64,000 bases of DNA from Batillaria attramentaria (Eukaryota > Mollusca > Gastropoda > Batillariidae): the NCBI GenBank assembly GCA_018292915.2, contig JACVVK020000295.1, positions 322,501 through 386,500 of the forward strand. Direction: 5' to 3'. How positions within the stretch are numbered: the stretch's first letter is position 1; each line of letters opens with the position of its first letter. The position numbers were made by a program, and so were the translations under genes. A model generated the notes under the pieces. It ran no database searches. It worked only from the letters and a program-made list of their open reading frames with translations, and had not been told where the DNA came from. Below are positions 25,430 to 35,346 of this stretch, piece after piece.

Positions 25430-26650
25430 GTCATCCCCAACGTCATCAAATGACGTCATGACGGTCGTCATCGTCATCACTGTAGAACCCGTAAACAGTC
25501 AGTAGCATCATCATCACTGTCTCGTCATTAGTTCACCGTAATCGTCCGTTTATCAACACACCGGTAATTATAATGATTGCCAACGTCATCAATTCACCAT
25601 GACCAGATGTCATCATCACTGTCTCATCATGGGTCCATCAACTTCATCGTCCGTTTATCAATCCAGTCATCATTGCGAACGTCATCAGATGCACTGCAGT
25701 CGTCATCATCATCACTGTCGTGAGTTTACCGGCATCGTCCGTGTATCATCACAGCCATCATCGCTAGCGTCATCATTTTCACCACGATCAGTCGTCGTTA
25801 TCACTGTCTCGTTAGTTTCACGGTCATCGTCCATTTATCGTCACAGTAATCATCGTCATAATTTACTATGATCGTCATCATCATCACGGTCTTGAGCTCA
25901 CCGTCATCGTCCGTTTATCGTCACAGTCATCATCGCCAGCGGCATCAAATTCAGCAGGATCAGTCATCATCGTCACTGCCTCCTCAGTTTCATCGTCATC
26001 GTCCGTTCATCATCACAATAATGGTGCCAGCATCATCAGCTTCACCTTGATCAGTCGTCATCGTCACTGTCTCATTAGTTCTCCGTCATCGTCTATTTAC
26101 CAACACAGTCATCATTGCCAAATTCACCTGGATTAGTCATCATCATCATCATGACTGTCTTGAGTTCATCGGCATCGTCCGTTCATCACAGTAATCATTG
26201 ACACCAACGTCAATTCCATTCAAATTCAAAATACTTGATTGTCTGCTCTAAAAGTGAAAGTTCAAACAGAACATTTCCTTTAGGCCAAGACAAGTTCACC
26301 ACGATCGTCATCGTCATCATCATCATCATCGTCTTGAATTCACCGTTATCGTCCATTTAACAACACAGTCATCATGGCTTTGGACATCAAGGTCACCACG
26401 ATCGTCACCATCATCATCATCATCATCATGAGTTCACCGTTACCGTGCATTTATCAACACAGTCATCATTGCCATGGACATCAAGGTCACCACGATCGTC
26501 ACCATCATCATCATCATCATCATCACCGTCTTGAGCTCACCGTCATCGTCCATTTACCAACACAGTCATCCTCGAAATGGACGTCAATTTCTCCGCGATC
26601 ATCATCATCATCATCACTGTCTCGAGTTCACCGTCATCATCAGTATTGCC
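25430..26650. repeat. degenerate long-period CATCAT/CGTC array
   Basis: A motif set (TTCACCGTCATCGTCC, then TTTATCAACACAGTCATCAT, then a CATCATCATCAC-type run) recurs many times with imperfect spacing. The open frames rich in His and Ser are produced by the array. It lies in the intron after the 25.2-kb exon. Confidence 0.8.
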
Positions 26651-26887
26651 AGGGGCTTGATGAGCGGCATGGCATGCCAGCATGTCTACCCGCTTTCTGG
26701 GAAAAAGGCTCTAAAAGCGCCATGGATTTGACAAGCACTTTGGCCCTTTTTCAAGATAACGGTAGATTCTTCATAAGAAATCTTAAGCTCTGCCTGTGCT
26801 AAGGCCTTTGTGTTCACAAGGCTTGGTTGCAGAGGTCCAGTGTGTAGGATCGACAACTATGTATATATGTAATTTTATTCTGAGGGT

Positions 26888-27058
26888 GGGTGGGTCGGTG
26901 TTTGGCAGTTTAACGACCTTTTCCACCACATGCGGGCGATATCAAAGACGGGGCAACGATGAAATAGGCCAGCACAAGTATGTGGCCCCAGCCGGAATTC
27001 GAACTCACGACCCGAGCATTGAGAGTCCAACGCTCTACCGTTCGGCCACCCCGGCACC
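26888..27058 (-). repeat. SINE-A, full length
   Basis: Reverse copy with GGCCCCAGCCGGAATTCGAA and AACGCTCTACCGTTCGGCCA. Confidence 0.85.
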
Positions 27059-27061
27059 CCT

Positions 27062-27475
27062 TTATGGGGCGGTCGGTGGTCTAGTGGTTAAGAGACTTGT
27101 CACCAATGCGAGAGGTGGGGGGTTCGAGTCCCAGTCGGGGCAAAGAATTTTTCCTTCTCGTATGTGGCACCGTTCATTCGGGCCGATCGTCGGGGGTTCT
27201 CTCCGGGTACTCCGGCTTCCTCCCCCACTGCTTTGGAAATGCTCAGCTCACCAAATTTGAAAAATAAATGTAATTCTAAATTCCGAAATTTAAATAGCTG
27301 AGCTGACCCTTCGCACCACGTGATTGTAATATGTTTATGTCCAGTGTGTGGGAGAATGCGTGTGATTCACGTGAGCGTGCGTGTTGGGTTCAGTTCGCGG
27401 CGCTTTGAGCCGATTCGTGAAATTGGGTAAAGCGCCCATACAATACTCATTATTATTATTATTATTATTATTTAT
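27062..27475 (+). repeat. SINE-B, full length reference copy
   Basis: The tRNA-like head contains GGTGGTCTAGTGGTTAAGAG (A box) and GGGGGTTCGAGTCCCAGTC (B box). A long body follows (TCGTATGTGGCACCGTTCAT, GGGTACTCCGGCTTCCTCCC, GATTCACGTGAGCGTGCGTG, CGGCGCTTTGAGCC), ending in (ATT)n. About 400 nt, longer than most SINEs. Other copies: 34.6, 35.9, 37.5, 55.0 and 59.3 kb. Confidence 0.85.
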
Positions 27476-27606
27476 CCTCAGTCATGACATCATGAATAAA
27501 GTGTGGAACTCAATACAGCTAGCAAAATGGGGTTCTACCAGTCAAAGGGAAGCAGTTATTATGCTACTGGGAAAACTCTCAGCAGAGAGAGAGAGGGGGG
27601 GGAGGG

Positions 27607-27764
27607 TTGAGGGTTTAACGTCCTTTTCAACCACATACGGGTGATATCAAAGACGGGGCCACGACGAAAAAGCCAGCACAAATATTTGACCCCAGCCGGG
27701 ATACGAACTCACGACCCGAGCATTAGAAGTCCAACGCTCTACCATTCGGCCACCCCGGCTCCCC
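27607..27764 (-). repeat. SINE-A, full length
   Basis: Reverse copy bounded by (GA)-rich sequence on both sides; ends CTCTACCATTCGGCCACCCC. Confidence 0.85.
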
Positions 27765-28258
27765 AGGAGAGAGAGAGAGAGAGAGAGAGAGAGACAAACA
27801 GACAGAGACAGAGAGTTCATCGTCATCATCACTATCTCCGATAACCTGTGACGACGATATAATAATTATGCTAGGCCTGACCTACGGGAGAGAACCGCTG
27901 ATCATGTTTGCGTTCTTGTCTCCCTTGGCAGACTCGAACACCAGTTTTCACAGAGTCTTTGGCCGAATCCCAAAATGGGCCATTGCTCCGCATGAAGTAT
28001 CGCTCGCCACAGTGAAGGCAACATACGCTGTGTGTGGCTACATTGTTCGCCAGCTCTTGGTTATTTGGGTTTTGTCGTCCCACGCCACAACGAGGTGAAT
28101 GGAGACGACCCTAAGGGGCAGGATAAGGGGGAGGGGTAGCTACCCTAACTGAACAGTCCAGCTGAACACTTATTCAATTCAGGTCGGCCACATTTTATGT
28201 ATCCTTGACTGTAACGGACAAGCTACACAAACAGATCCAGTTCACAGTCAGAGGAAGC
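27765..28258. other. unassigned, partly repeat
   Basis: A GA/GACA tract at about 27,770-27,812 is followed by a 77-codon open frame at 27,868-28,098 with a plausible acceptor (TCTCCCTTGGCAG) but a length that would break the phase of neighbouring exons. Sequence at about 28,190-28,245 repeats that at 12,060-12,115. Confidence 0.35.
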
Positions 28259-28372
28259 GGGGCAACCCGAAAAAAGGCCTGTGTCAATTCAGTTTTGGCC
28301 CTGTCGGGATTCGAACCCAGAACCTTTCGATCTCGAGTCCAACGCTCAAACCGTTGAGTCACCGACTCCCAG
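28259..28372 (-). repeat. SINE-C copy
   Basis: Reverse tRNA-like element with CGGGATTCGAACCCAGAACC and a GAGTCCAACGCTCAAACCGT head. Relatives at about 35,640, 42,826 and 51,400. Confidence 0.6.
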
Positions 28373-28533
28373 TTTCACCAACTCTGTAGGTCCGTCACCA
28401 TTACAACGTTAGCCGCTGCGTTGGGGGGTGGGAGGGTGGGGACGGGGGTGAGGTGGGGAGGCGGTTTTTGCCAGAATCGGCCAACGATATATGTACCAAG
28501 GCTCTCATCCCGTGTTTTTTCCCCTTGTTGCAG

Positions 28534-28658
28534 GTTCCTCACGCGAGAACTGCCGGAGGGTACGTTCTTCAGTGCACATCCACACACCCACGCGCTACAG
28601 TGACGTCACTACCCGGGCCATCAGCGTGAACAGCATCGACGACAATGTTAAACCATAG
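28534..28658 (+). CDS. candidate terminal exon with stop codon
   Basis: A strong acceptor (CCGTGTTTTTTCCCCTTGTT, then GCAG) precedes a CpG-rich segment. After two leftover bases it gives 40 codons and a TAG at 28,656-28,658. The translation includes RENCRRVRSS and RYSDVTTRAISVNSIDDN and is rich in RNY codons, unlike the surrounding intron. The entry phase matches the exit phase of the 25,174-25,407 exon, and the joining codon would be Gly. A GTACGT donor at 28,560 could instead make this an internal 26-nt exon. No domain is recognised. Confidence 0.5.
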
Positions 28659-28678
28659 TGATAACAATAACTGAACAT

Positions 28679-28679
<1 letters not shown>

Positions 28680-28757
<78 letters not shown>
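28680..28757. repeat. (CT)n microsatellite
   Basis: Pure CT starting 22 nt after the candidate stop codon, so it would lie in the 3' untranslated region. Confidence 0.95.
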
Positions 28758-28763
<6 letters not shown>

Positions 28764-29485
28764 TCGGTGACAGGACTAACAAAATTTGAACAGTTGAGCA
28801 AACAGAAATGTTGCGACTTCCGTTTCCAGGAAAGTTCAGTTCATTTTGCTCTGTGTTTTGAATCTGATTTTTCCCTTTTTGATCGTTTGCTTCACACGTT
28901 GCTGTCGTGACAGTCAGTTCCTATCAGATTGTTTCACTTCATGTGTTGAACGTTTGTTTCTAAAATTCATTCATTTCTTTATCGTTGTGTTTGATAAAAC
29001 GGTACACGATATATATACTGTTTCTTTGTGTATGTTGCGGGCGGGAGTAGGGGATGGGGGGGGGGGGGGGGGGGGGGGGGGGGTTTCATGCGCAGAGAGA
29101 GGAGAGTAGGGAGAAGGGTGTGAACTGATTAAAACTATGATTCAGTTGTTTTGTGTTTTCTGGTTGTTGAGGTTTTTGTTTTGTTATGTTTGGGGGGGGG
29201 GGGGTTGTTTGTTTTTGTTTTGTTTTCTGTTTTGTTTTTGTTTTTGTTTTTTGTTGTTGTTGTTGTTTTGTTTATTTGGTTTGTTTTGTTGTTGTTGTTT
29301 TTTTGTTTGTTTTTTGTTTTTTTTGTTTGTTTTTTTTTGGGGGGGGTGTTTTTTGTTGGTTTTTTTCGTGTGTTTTTTTTTTTTAATTTCTCAATGCCTA
29401 TATAGACCAACAAGTGTGCCGACCATCCCCCCCCCCCCCCCCCCCCCCCGCTCAATTTTGATGTTGGTTCAAGGTGTACCATGCG
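28758..29485. repeat. poly-G, G/T-only tract and poly-C
   Basis: Poly-G at about 29,057-29,084, a stretch of almost only G and T from about 29,137 to 29,380, and poly-C at about 29,427-29,449. No gene. Confidence 0.8.
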
Positions 29486-29690
29486 GGATATACTCCTCGC
29501 GGGGCACTTCCCGCTTTAACGCTGGACGTACTCCTCCTAGTCTAAGCCACATGCAGACTGACCATTTGTTTCATTAGTGGAGTGCTTCCAGCTTGGGGAG
29601 TAAGTCTGGCGTGTGAGGGTGGAGTATGTCTGGTTGAGACTGGAGGGAGTATAACCAGCGTTAAGGCGGTAAGTGCCCCGGAGTATATTT
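29486..29690. repeat. imperfect inverted repeat, ~70-bp arms
   Basis: The left arm (29,486-29,560) and right arm (about 29,625-29,690) are complementary: GGGGCACTTCCCGCTTTAAC against GTTAAGGCGGTAAGTGCCCC, and TACTCCTCC.AGTCT against AGACTGGAGGGAGTA. The spacer is about 65 nt. A fold-back element remnant is possible. Confidence 0.75.
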
Positions 29691-30320
29691 GCAGTTGGGG
29701 AGGGCATCCTGTATGTTACACCGGTGTTAACCGGGACATCACCAGTGGCACCTCAGTAGTAGCATACCACTGTTAGGTCTGGTAGCCTATAGCAACATAC
29801 CAATACTGAGGGACCTGTTTTGTGGTTTTATTTTCACTGTTTCACTTTCAGTAACTTTCACAATGATTGATTGTTAGGTTTTTTAAAAAAAAAGTTCTAT
29901 CTCTCCTGCTTTTTTATTATTTGTTCACATTTCACATTTTTACGCTTGCCCAACCATCGTATCAGCCATTTTTGGTTAAAACACAAAATTGTGCGTGAAT
30001 GCACATAGTTTAAAATGTGGTGGGTTTTTTTTTCTGACATGAATAGTGTTTGATTCGACATTTTAGAGTTTGTTTTCTCACAGCACTATATCCTTATACG
30101 ATTATACACACATTTTTGCTCGATTGTTTTAAAATGGCAGGCTTAGGCCAACTTTCTGCTTAATTGCCATGGGTTGTAATTATACATTTTAACCGAATCC
30201 TTGTTAAAATTTTGAAATGAAATCTAAGGCGATTTTTGATTATTATTATTATTACGACATTTGTGAAATTTTACTGCACCAAAATTTAGCCATAAGTTTG
30301 CCATCTCACAAAAGTTTTCT

Positions 30321-30352
<32 letters not shown>

Positions 30353-30494
30353 TCTTTGTTTGTTTGTCCGTTTCTTGTTGTGGGGTTGGTTTTTTTTTTT
30401 TTTTTTTTTTTTCGTTTTTTATTTTCTTCTCTTGTGGGGGGTAGGTCTGTTTTTGTTCTTGGTTTGTTTGTTGTTGTTTTTTCTTACTTGATTT

Positions 30495-30589
<95 letters not shown>

Positions 30590-31076
30590 CCAGGCTCCCC
30601 TCTCTCAGCAGATCCGCGTGATACATGACAAAAGAGACTATATAGATCGTTGGGCAATTCTGGCGTCGAAAAACACCACCCACCCATACGACCCCAGGGC
30701 ACAACTGTGCCGACCGAGTTAGAAGGTCGTGTGAGTGTGATCCTCTTAAGATCAGCGGCGACAAATTTGTTTGGTTGTATCGGTAGGGTTCTATATGGCA
30801 AGGTCCTTCTTTGTCAGCCATTCGGTCTGGCACCTGGTGTAAAATACGCTCTGATACTTAGCTGTGGCTTCGATTCGAACTTTGACCTTTTACAAAGGGA
30901 GGGTGGGGGTGTAGGGGTGGTGAGGGGGGAGGAAGGGGGAGGCGAGGCTGGGACGAGGGTGGGGGTGATAAAGGGGGATGGGGAGGGGTTAGACATCGTT
31001 GTCAGTTCCGGTTCCTTCCTTGACCCTTCCTCTATCGTCTCTAATGAAAAAAAAACCAAAAACCAAAAAAAACTTG
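29691..31076. other. no gene; T-rich and (CT)n tracts
   Basis: T-rich sequence at about 30,315-30,480, (CT)n at about 30,496-30,586 and a G-rich patch at about 30,895-30,985. Confidence 0.6.
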
Positions 31077-31790
31077 TCTTTAACTCTTTTCTTGCCGAGA
31101 GCCGTGTTTAAACGAAAAGGGAGGTTTATCGTTAACTATTCTAGGGCCATGTGTGAACGGAAAGGAAGATTTACCTCGCGTTCTAGCCTCCAAACCACGA
31201 GCGGTGTCCGAACGAAAGGGAAAGAGGTTTATCTTGAACTCTTAACAAAAGGGAAAGAGGTTTATCTTGAACTCTTAAGAAAAGGGAAGGAGGTTTATCT
31301 TGACCTTTTTGAACGGAAGGAAAAGAGATTTTTTTAACTTTATTTATTATCTTTAACGCTTAACGAAAAGGAAAGGGGTTTACCCTTAACTCTTAACGAA
31401 AGAGAAAGAGATTCATCTTTAACTCTTAACGAAAGGGAAAGAGGTTTATCTTTAACTCTTAACTAAAGGGAAAGAGATTAATTTTTAACTCTTCTGCTAC
31501 CAAGAGCAACCTGCGATTCTCGCCCACCTTTGCCGCTTCTTTGACCCTTTCCCTGTTGTCTGAAAATGTTATCTTTAGCTCGTCTCCCGCCAAGAGCAGT
31601 GTGAGCGAAAAGAAAGAGTTATCTTTTAACTCTTCTTGTGCCAACAGCGGTGTGTCAGTAAACGAATATGCCAAGAGCGGTGTGTAAAAGAGAAAAGGAG
31701 GTTTATCGGTCTTTAACTCTTCCCGTACCATTGACAGCGTGTAAACAAAAAGGAAGAAGATTTATCTTTTAATTCTTCAACTACCAAAAC
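31077..31790. repeat. degenerate tandem array
   Basis: Units built from TTTATCTTTAACTCTT and AACGAAAGGGAAAGAG recur through the interval. Some units include an extra ACCAAGAGCGGTGTGTAAA-like middle portion and some lack it, giving two unit sizes (about 35 and about 65 nt). Open frames across it are by-products. Confidence 0.8.
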
Positions 31791-32540
31791 CAAATTCCCT
31801 CTGGTCATTTGGTATTTTTAAAAAAAAATGCCATAAGAAATTTTGAAAAGAATCAAAACCGACTAGGTACCTGAAAGCCGAAACGGATCACTACACGCAA
31901 GGGAGATAATTCATTTCAATCTGTTTTATTTGTCACCGTGTCAACATGGTTATGCCCCCTCGTTTCGAAGTGAAGGAATTATATTAGGCATGAGTCACTG
32001 AGACTGGGACATTTTGGAGGAAAAATATTTCGCTTCTGAACTGACCGTATTTATCAAACTTGTTGCATCCTTATGTTACTTTTTTGTCAGCTTAAGATAT
32101 ATGTCCTCCCGTACATTCAGGCATAATTGTTTTTGGGAAGAGGTTAGGACTGTTGTCTCGTTTGGGGTACATTGTATTTCAAGGGGTATGTATACATGAG
32201 GGACGGGGGTCGGGGGGGGGGAGGGGGGGAGGAGGGCTGTCTTTGCCTCGATCTGTTATCGGTCAAATCACATCCATTATTTTACGGACGTATACTGCTA
32301 GAGAAATTCTTCAGTTCCTGATTTTTCTTCTTTATGTTTGTTCTTTGTCATGTTGAAATGGATCAGATTTTTTAAAACTTGGAAGAGAAGGGAAAAAGAA
32401 AACGACATAAAAACTATAGTTTAAGTTAAGGCCCGGTACCAGCTGTTATTGTTCGGGAAGAGAAATGTCACCCCGTTGCCGCAAATTGTTTGTGAGAAAT
32501 AAAAGTTCCTCTGGTCAATGTCTTTCTGTGCAGGTGTTTG
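31791..32540. other. no feature seen
   Basis: Ordinary sequence with a short G-rich patch at about 32,200-32,235. Confidence 0.5.
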
Positions 32541-32543
32541 CAG

Positions 32544-32545
<2 letters not shown>

Positions 32546-32623
<78 letters not shown>

Positions 32624-32697
32624 GAAACAGACTTCTACTTCGACAATCTGCGAGTGTCCGTGCAGAGATCAATACAAACCGACTTTGACATTTTGCC

Positions 32698-32733
<36 letters not shown>

Positions 32734-32748
32734 GCACGCACGCACGCA

Positions 32749-32783
<35 letters not shown>

Positions 32784-32800
32784 GCACACACACAAAGATG
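32546..32800. repeat. (TG)n and (CA)n pair
   Basis: About 75 nt of TG (32,546-32,620) and, 80 nt later, about 100 nt of CA-rich sequence with CGCA units (32,702-32,800). The two are complementary. Confidence 0.9.
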
Positions 32801-32990
32801 AAATGAAATAATCATTATAAACAATACAATAAAAGAATGCTGAAAACATGAAAGAAAGAAAACCATTTCATTTTTTATTAACTACTATATATTGACTTTT
32901 TATTGACTACTATATTCATGCAACTACCGCATTCTAAAACAAACAAAAACAAAAACCACACCGCGTCAGCTTGGGCAACTTCCAACATGC

Positions 32991-33021
<31 letters not shown>

Positions 33022-34554
33022 ACTCAAGTTTAAAACTCTCGGATAAGCTTAGTCCAGTGGATGACACTGAAGAAACGACGCATTCAACGACGATCAGAAA
33101 ATTTTCCCAGAGAACAGCGCTGGTTTGTTTGGATCCACCGTGTCATTTTCATGTATAGCGCGTTTGGGAACTCAGTTGCCAACTTCTTTCGACGATAACT
33201 TTTTATGGAGCCACTTTTATAGACCCCATTGCAGAGAAAATGTTGTTCACTAAGACGTGACCTAATAATTTTATAACAGACAGTGTTCTGTCTTTCCGTT
33301 TCTTCTCGACGAAACCAGCCGAAACTGATATTTTCACTGCTTGTTTGAAAACCCCTACAAGCCCTTGTCAAGGAGCGAAACTATTTTCAAAATAGCACTT
33401 TGACGTCATTCACTGACGTCACTTTTCCCTCCACTGTATAATGAAAGTTTTTTGGAGTACACGTCAATTGCTGAACAAGATTACATTTGACATCACAGTC
33501 ACACGAAGTTCTCGGGAGGTATAATTATTTAAGGCTCATTTCGATGCTTTCTTTTTTCCAGCTAGCATATTCGCCGAAATTTTCACTTCTGCCGAGGTCG
33601 TCAGCTATTTCAGAGTCATATCCATGGCTGATAAAAAGTTAGAACACAAGTTTTCAAACATCAATTTCCAGCAAATATTCACACAATCACAGGGTTTTGT
33701 TTTTTTTTTAAAATACGACAAGCTTCGGCGACTGCATCACAAAACGGAGTATACACATCTGCGCACATGTATCTGTGAGACAGCAATAAAAAAAAAAAAT
33801 GCGACGAAAGTTAAATATGTCAGTTAGCGTACATATTGTGCATAATATCACAGCATGTGCAGGTATTCGAAACAAGCGATAATACGCCATATGCATATTC
33901 ATATACCACATCTTTCATATGCTTTTTATATAATATTAGTATTCTTATTAATATTCTTATATTTACTTGTAACTTGTAACATCAGCACCAAAACCTCATA
34001 TTTCGTGCGCGGAAATCCCATCGTACAGTCGCGGGGGGATGGGGGGGGGGGATGGGAGGCGGGGAATGGGGGGATGAGGGGGGGGGCTGGGGGAGTAATG
34101 GTGTCAGAAGTGGGATTATATAAGCTGGTGCTTTACTATTCGCAATACACTTGCTTGCATTAGACAAAGATGTTTTAATAACACTGACTCGCATGACTTA
34201 TTCACGCAAATAGATTCAGGCATTTTTGGGGCAACTCACCCAAAGCAAACCTAATTAATTAACCAGTACTTCCGGCACACTGCTGACATATTACTGGAAA
34301 AAGTCCGGTGCCATAAAGTACAGTAAACTCTTTAGTATAAAGAGTAAGAACTTACTGACGAAAGTTATCTCCTTTATAAATTTACAGGGCATAACACTGT
34401 ACGCCATTCGGCGTATTTACGGGTCCCTGAGGCGCAGGTTCGGATCAAAGTGGTGGGCAGGAATTTTGGGGGGATTTTCCCTTGTCAAATCGAGTAAAAT
34501 TTACGTGCAGACCCATTTACGGTGCCTGTCGCGCCATCGTGTACACAAACACAA
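32801..34554. other. no gene seen
   Basis: Contains (GTGC)n at about 32,990-33,022 and G-rich sequence at about 34,033-34,095. The 95-codon minus-strand frame at 33,084-33,371 has no domain or splice support. Part of the region could be 3' untranslated sequence of ZIP copy A, which ends at 34,760, but no clear polyadenylation site was identified. Confidence 0.45.
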
Positions 34555-34680
34555 TTTCAAGTGTGATGTGTTCATGTCCAGTGTGTGAGTGAATGCATGT
34601 GATTCACGTGAGCGTGCGTGTTGGGTTCAGCTCCCGGCGCTTTGAACCAATTCAGGACATTTTCCTCTGCACGGTAATGG
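34555..34680 (+). repeat. SINE-B fragment
   Basis: GTGATTCACGTGAGCGTGCG and GGGTTCAGCTCCCGGCGCTT match the reference SINE-B body. Confidence 0.65.
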
Positions 34681-34759
34681 GACCAAAGTATAAACAAAAT
34701 ATTGGTCTAACAGATAGCATGTCTGATTTTAGCTGACAAGCTCTCCACCACCATCCAAA

Positions 34760-34909
34760 TCACTCAAAATTGATCTGGCCTCCAAACACGGCTATAAGCA
34801 GTATGATGCTGTAGCCGGTCAGAAGCCCACAGTTCTGCAGCAGGAAGGTCTTCTTGGCGCCGAGCCTCTGGCCGTCCTCAGACTCCGCAGCGCTGTTCAT
34901 TTCTGGCAT
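34760..34909 (-). CDS. ZIP copy A exon 8 (last)
   Basis: 150 nt, phase 0, starts [20 protein letters not shown], holds the final membrane segment ([19 protein letters not shown]) and ends GQINFE and TGA. Acceptor AG lies at 34,910-34,911. Intact in itself and closely similar to copy B exon 8. Confidence 0.9.
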   Translation of the reverse strand: MPEMNSAAESEDGQRLGAKKTFLLQNCGLLTGYSIILLIAVFGGQINFE

Positions 34910-35314
34910 CTGAGAACAATCGCAGAAAAAGAAGGAAAATCAACACTGTAGCAGTAGTAACCGAATCATTACACAAAGCGCGCAGGACTGCGCACTCTCA
35001 TCTCTTGACTGATGACTTTTCCCCTCCTATCATGCATACTGAGCAACACGGCTTGGCATTTTGTTGATATCTGCTGGGTGGAAAGACAGTTGCATCTCTT
35101 CTTCTTCTTTGAGGGGTGGTGAGGGGGGGGGGGAATGGGGGTGGGGATGGGGATGGGGATGAGAAATTTTTACAAATCATGTATGAAATGTAGGAATGGT
35201 CTCGTAAAATTTAAAAAAAAAGAAGAAGACGAACATCAATCCACTTGATTTGTTTTGTGCAGTGCAGATGGACTGTTTCAGGTGTGTTATTTATTAGGCG
35301 CGTGTGTGTATGTG

Positions 35315-35346
<32 letters not shown>

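Noticed and set aside
27868..28098. 77-codon open frame with a plausible acceptor
   Set aside because: A 163-nt exon would break the phase between the 25.2 and 28.5-kb exons, and the donor side continues into a repeat shared with 12 kb.
33084..33371. 95-codon minus-strand open frame
   Set aside because: No domain and no splice context; likely chance.
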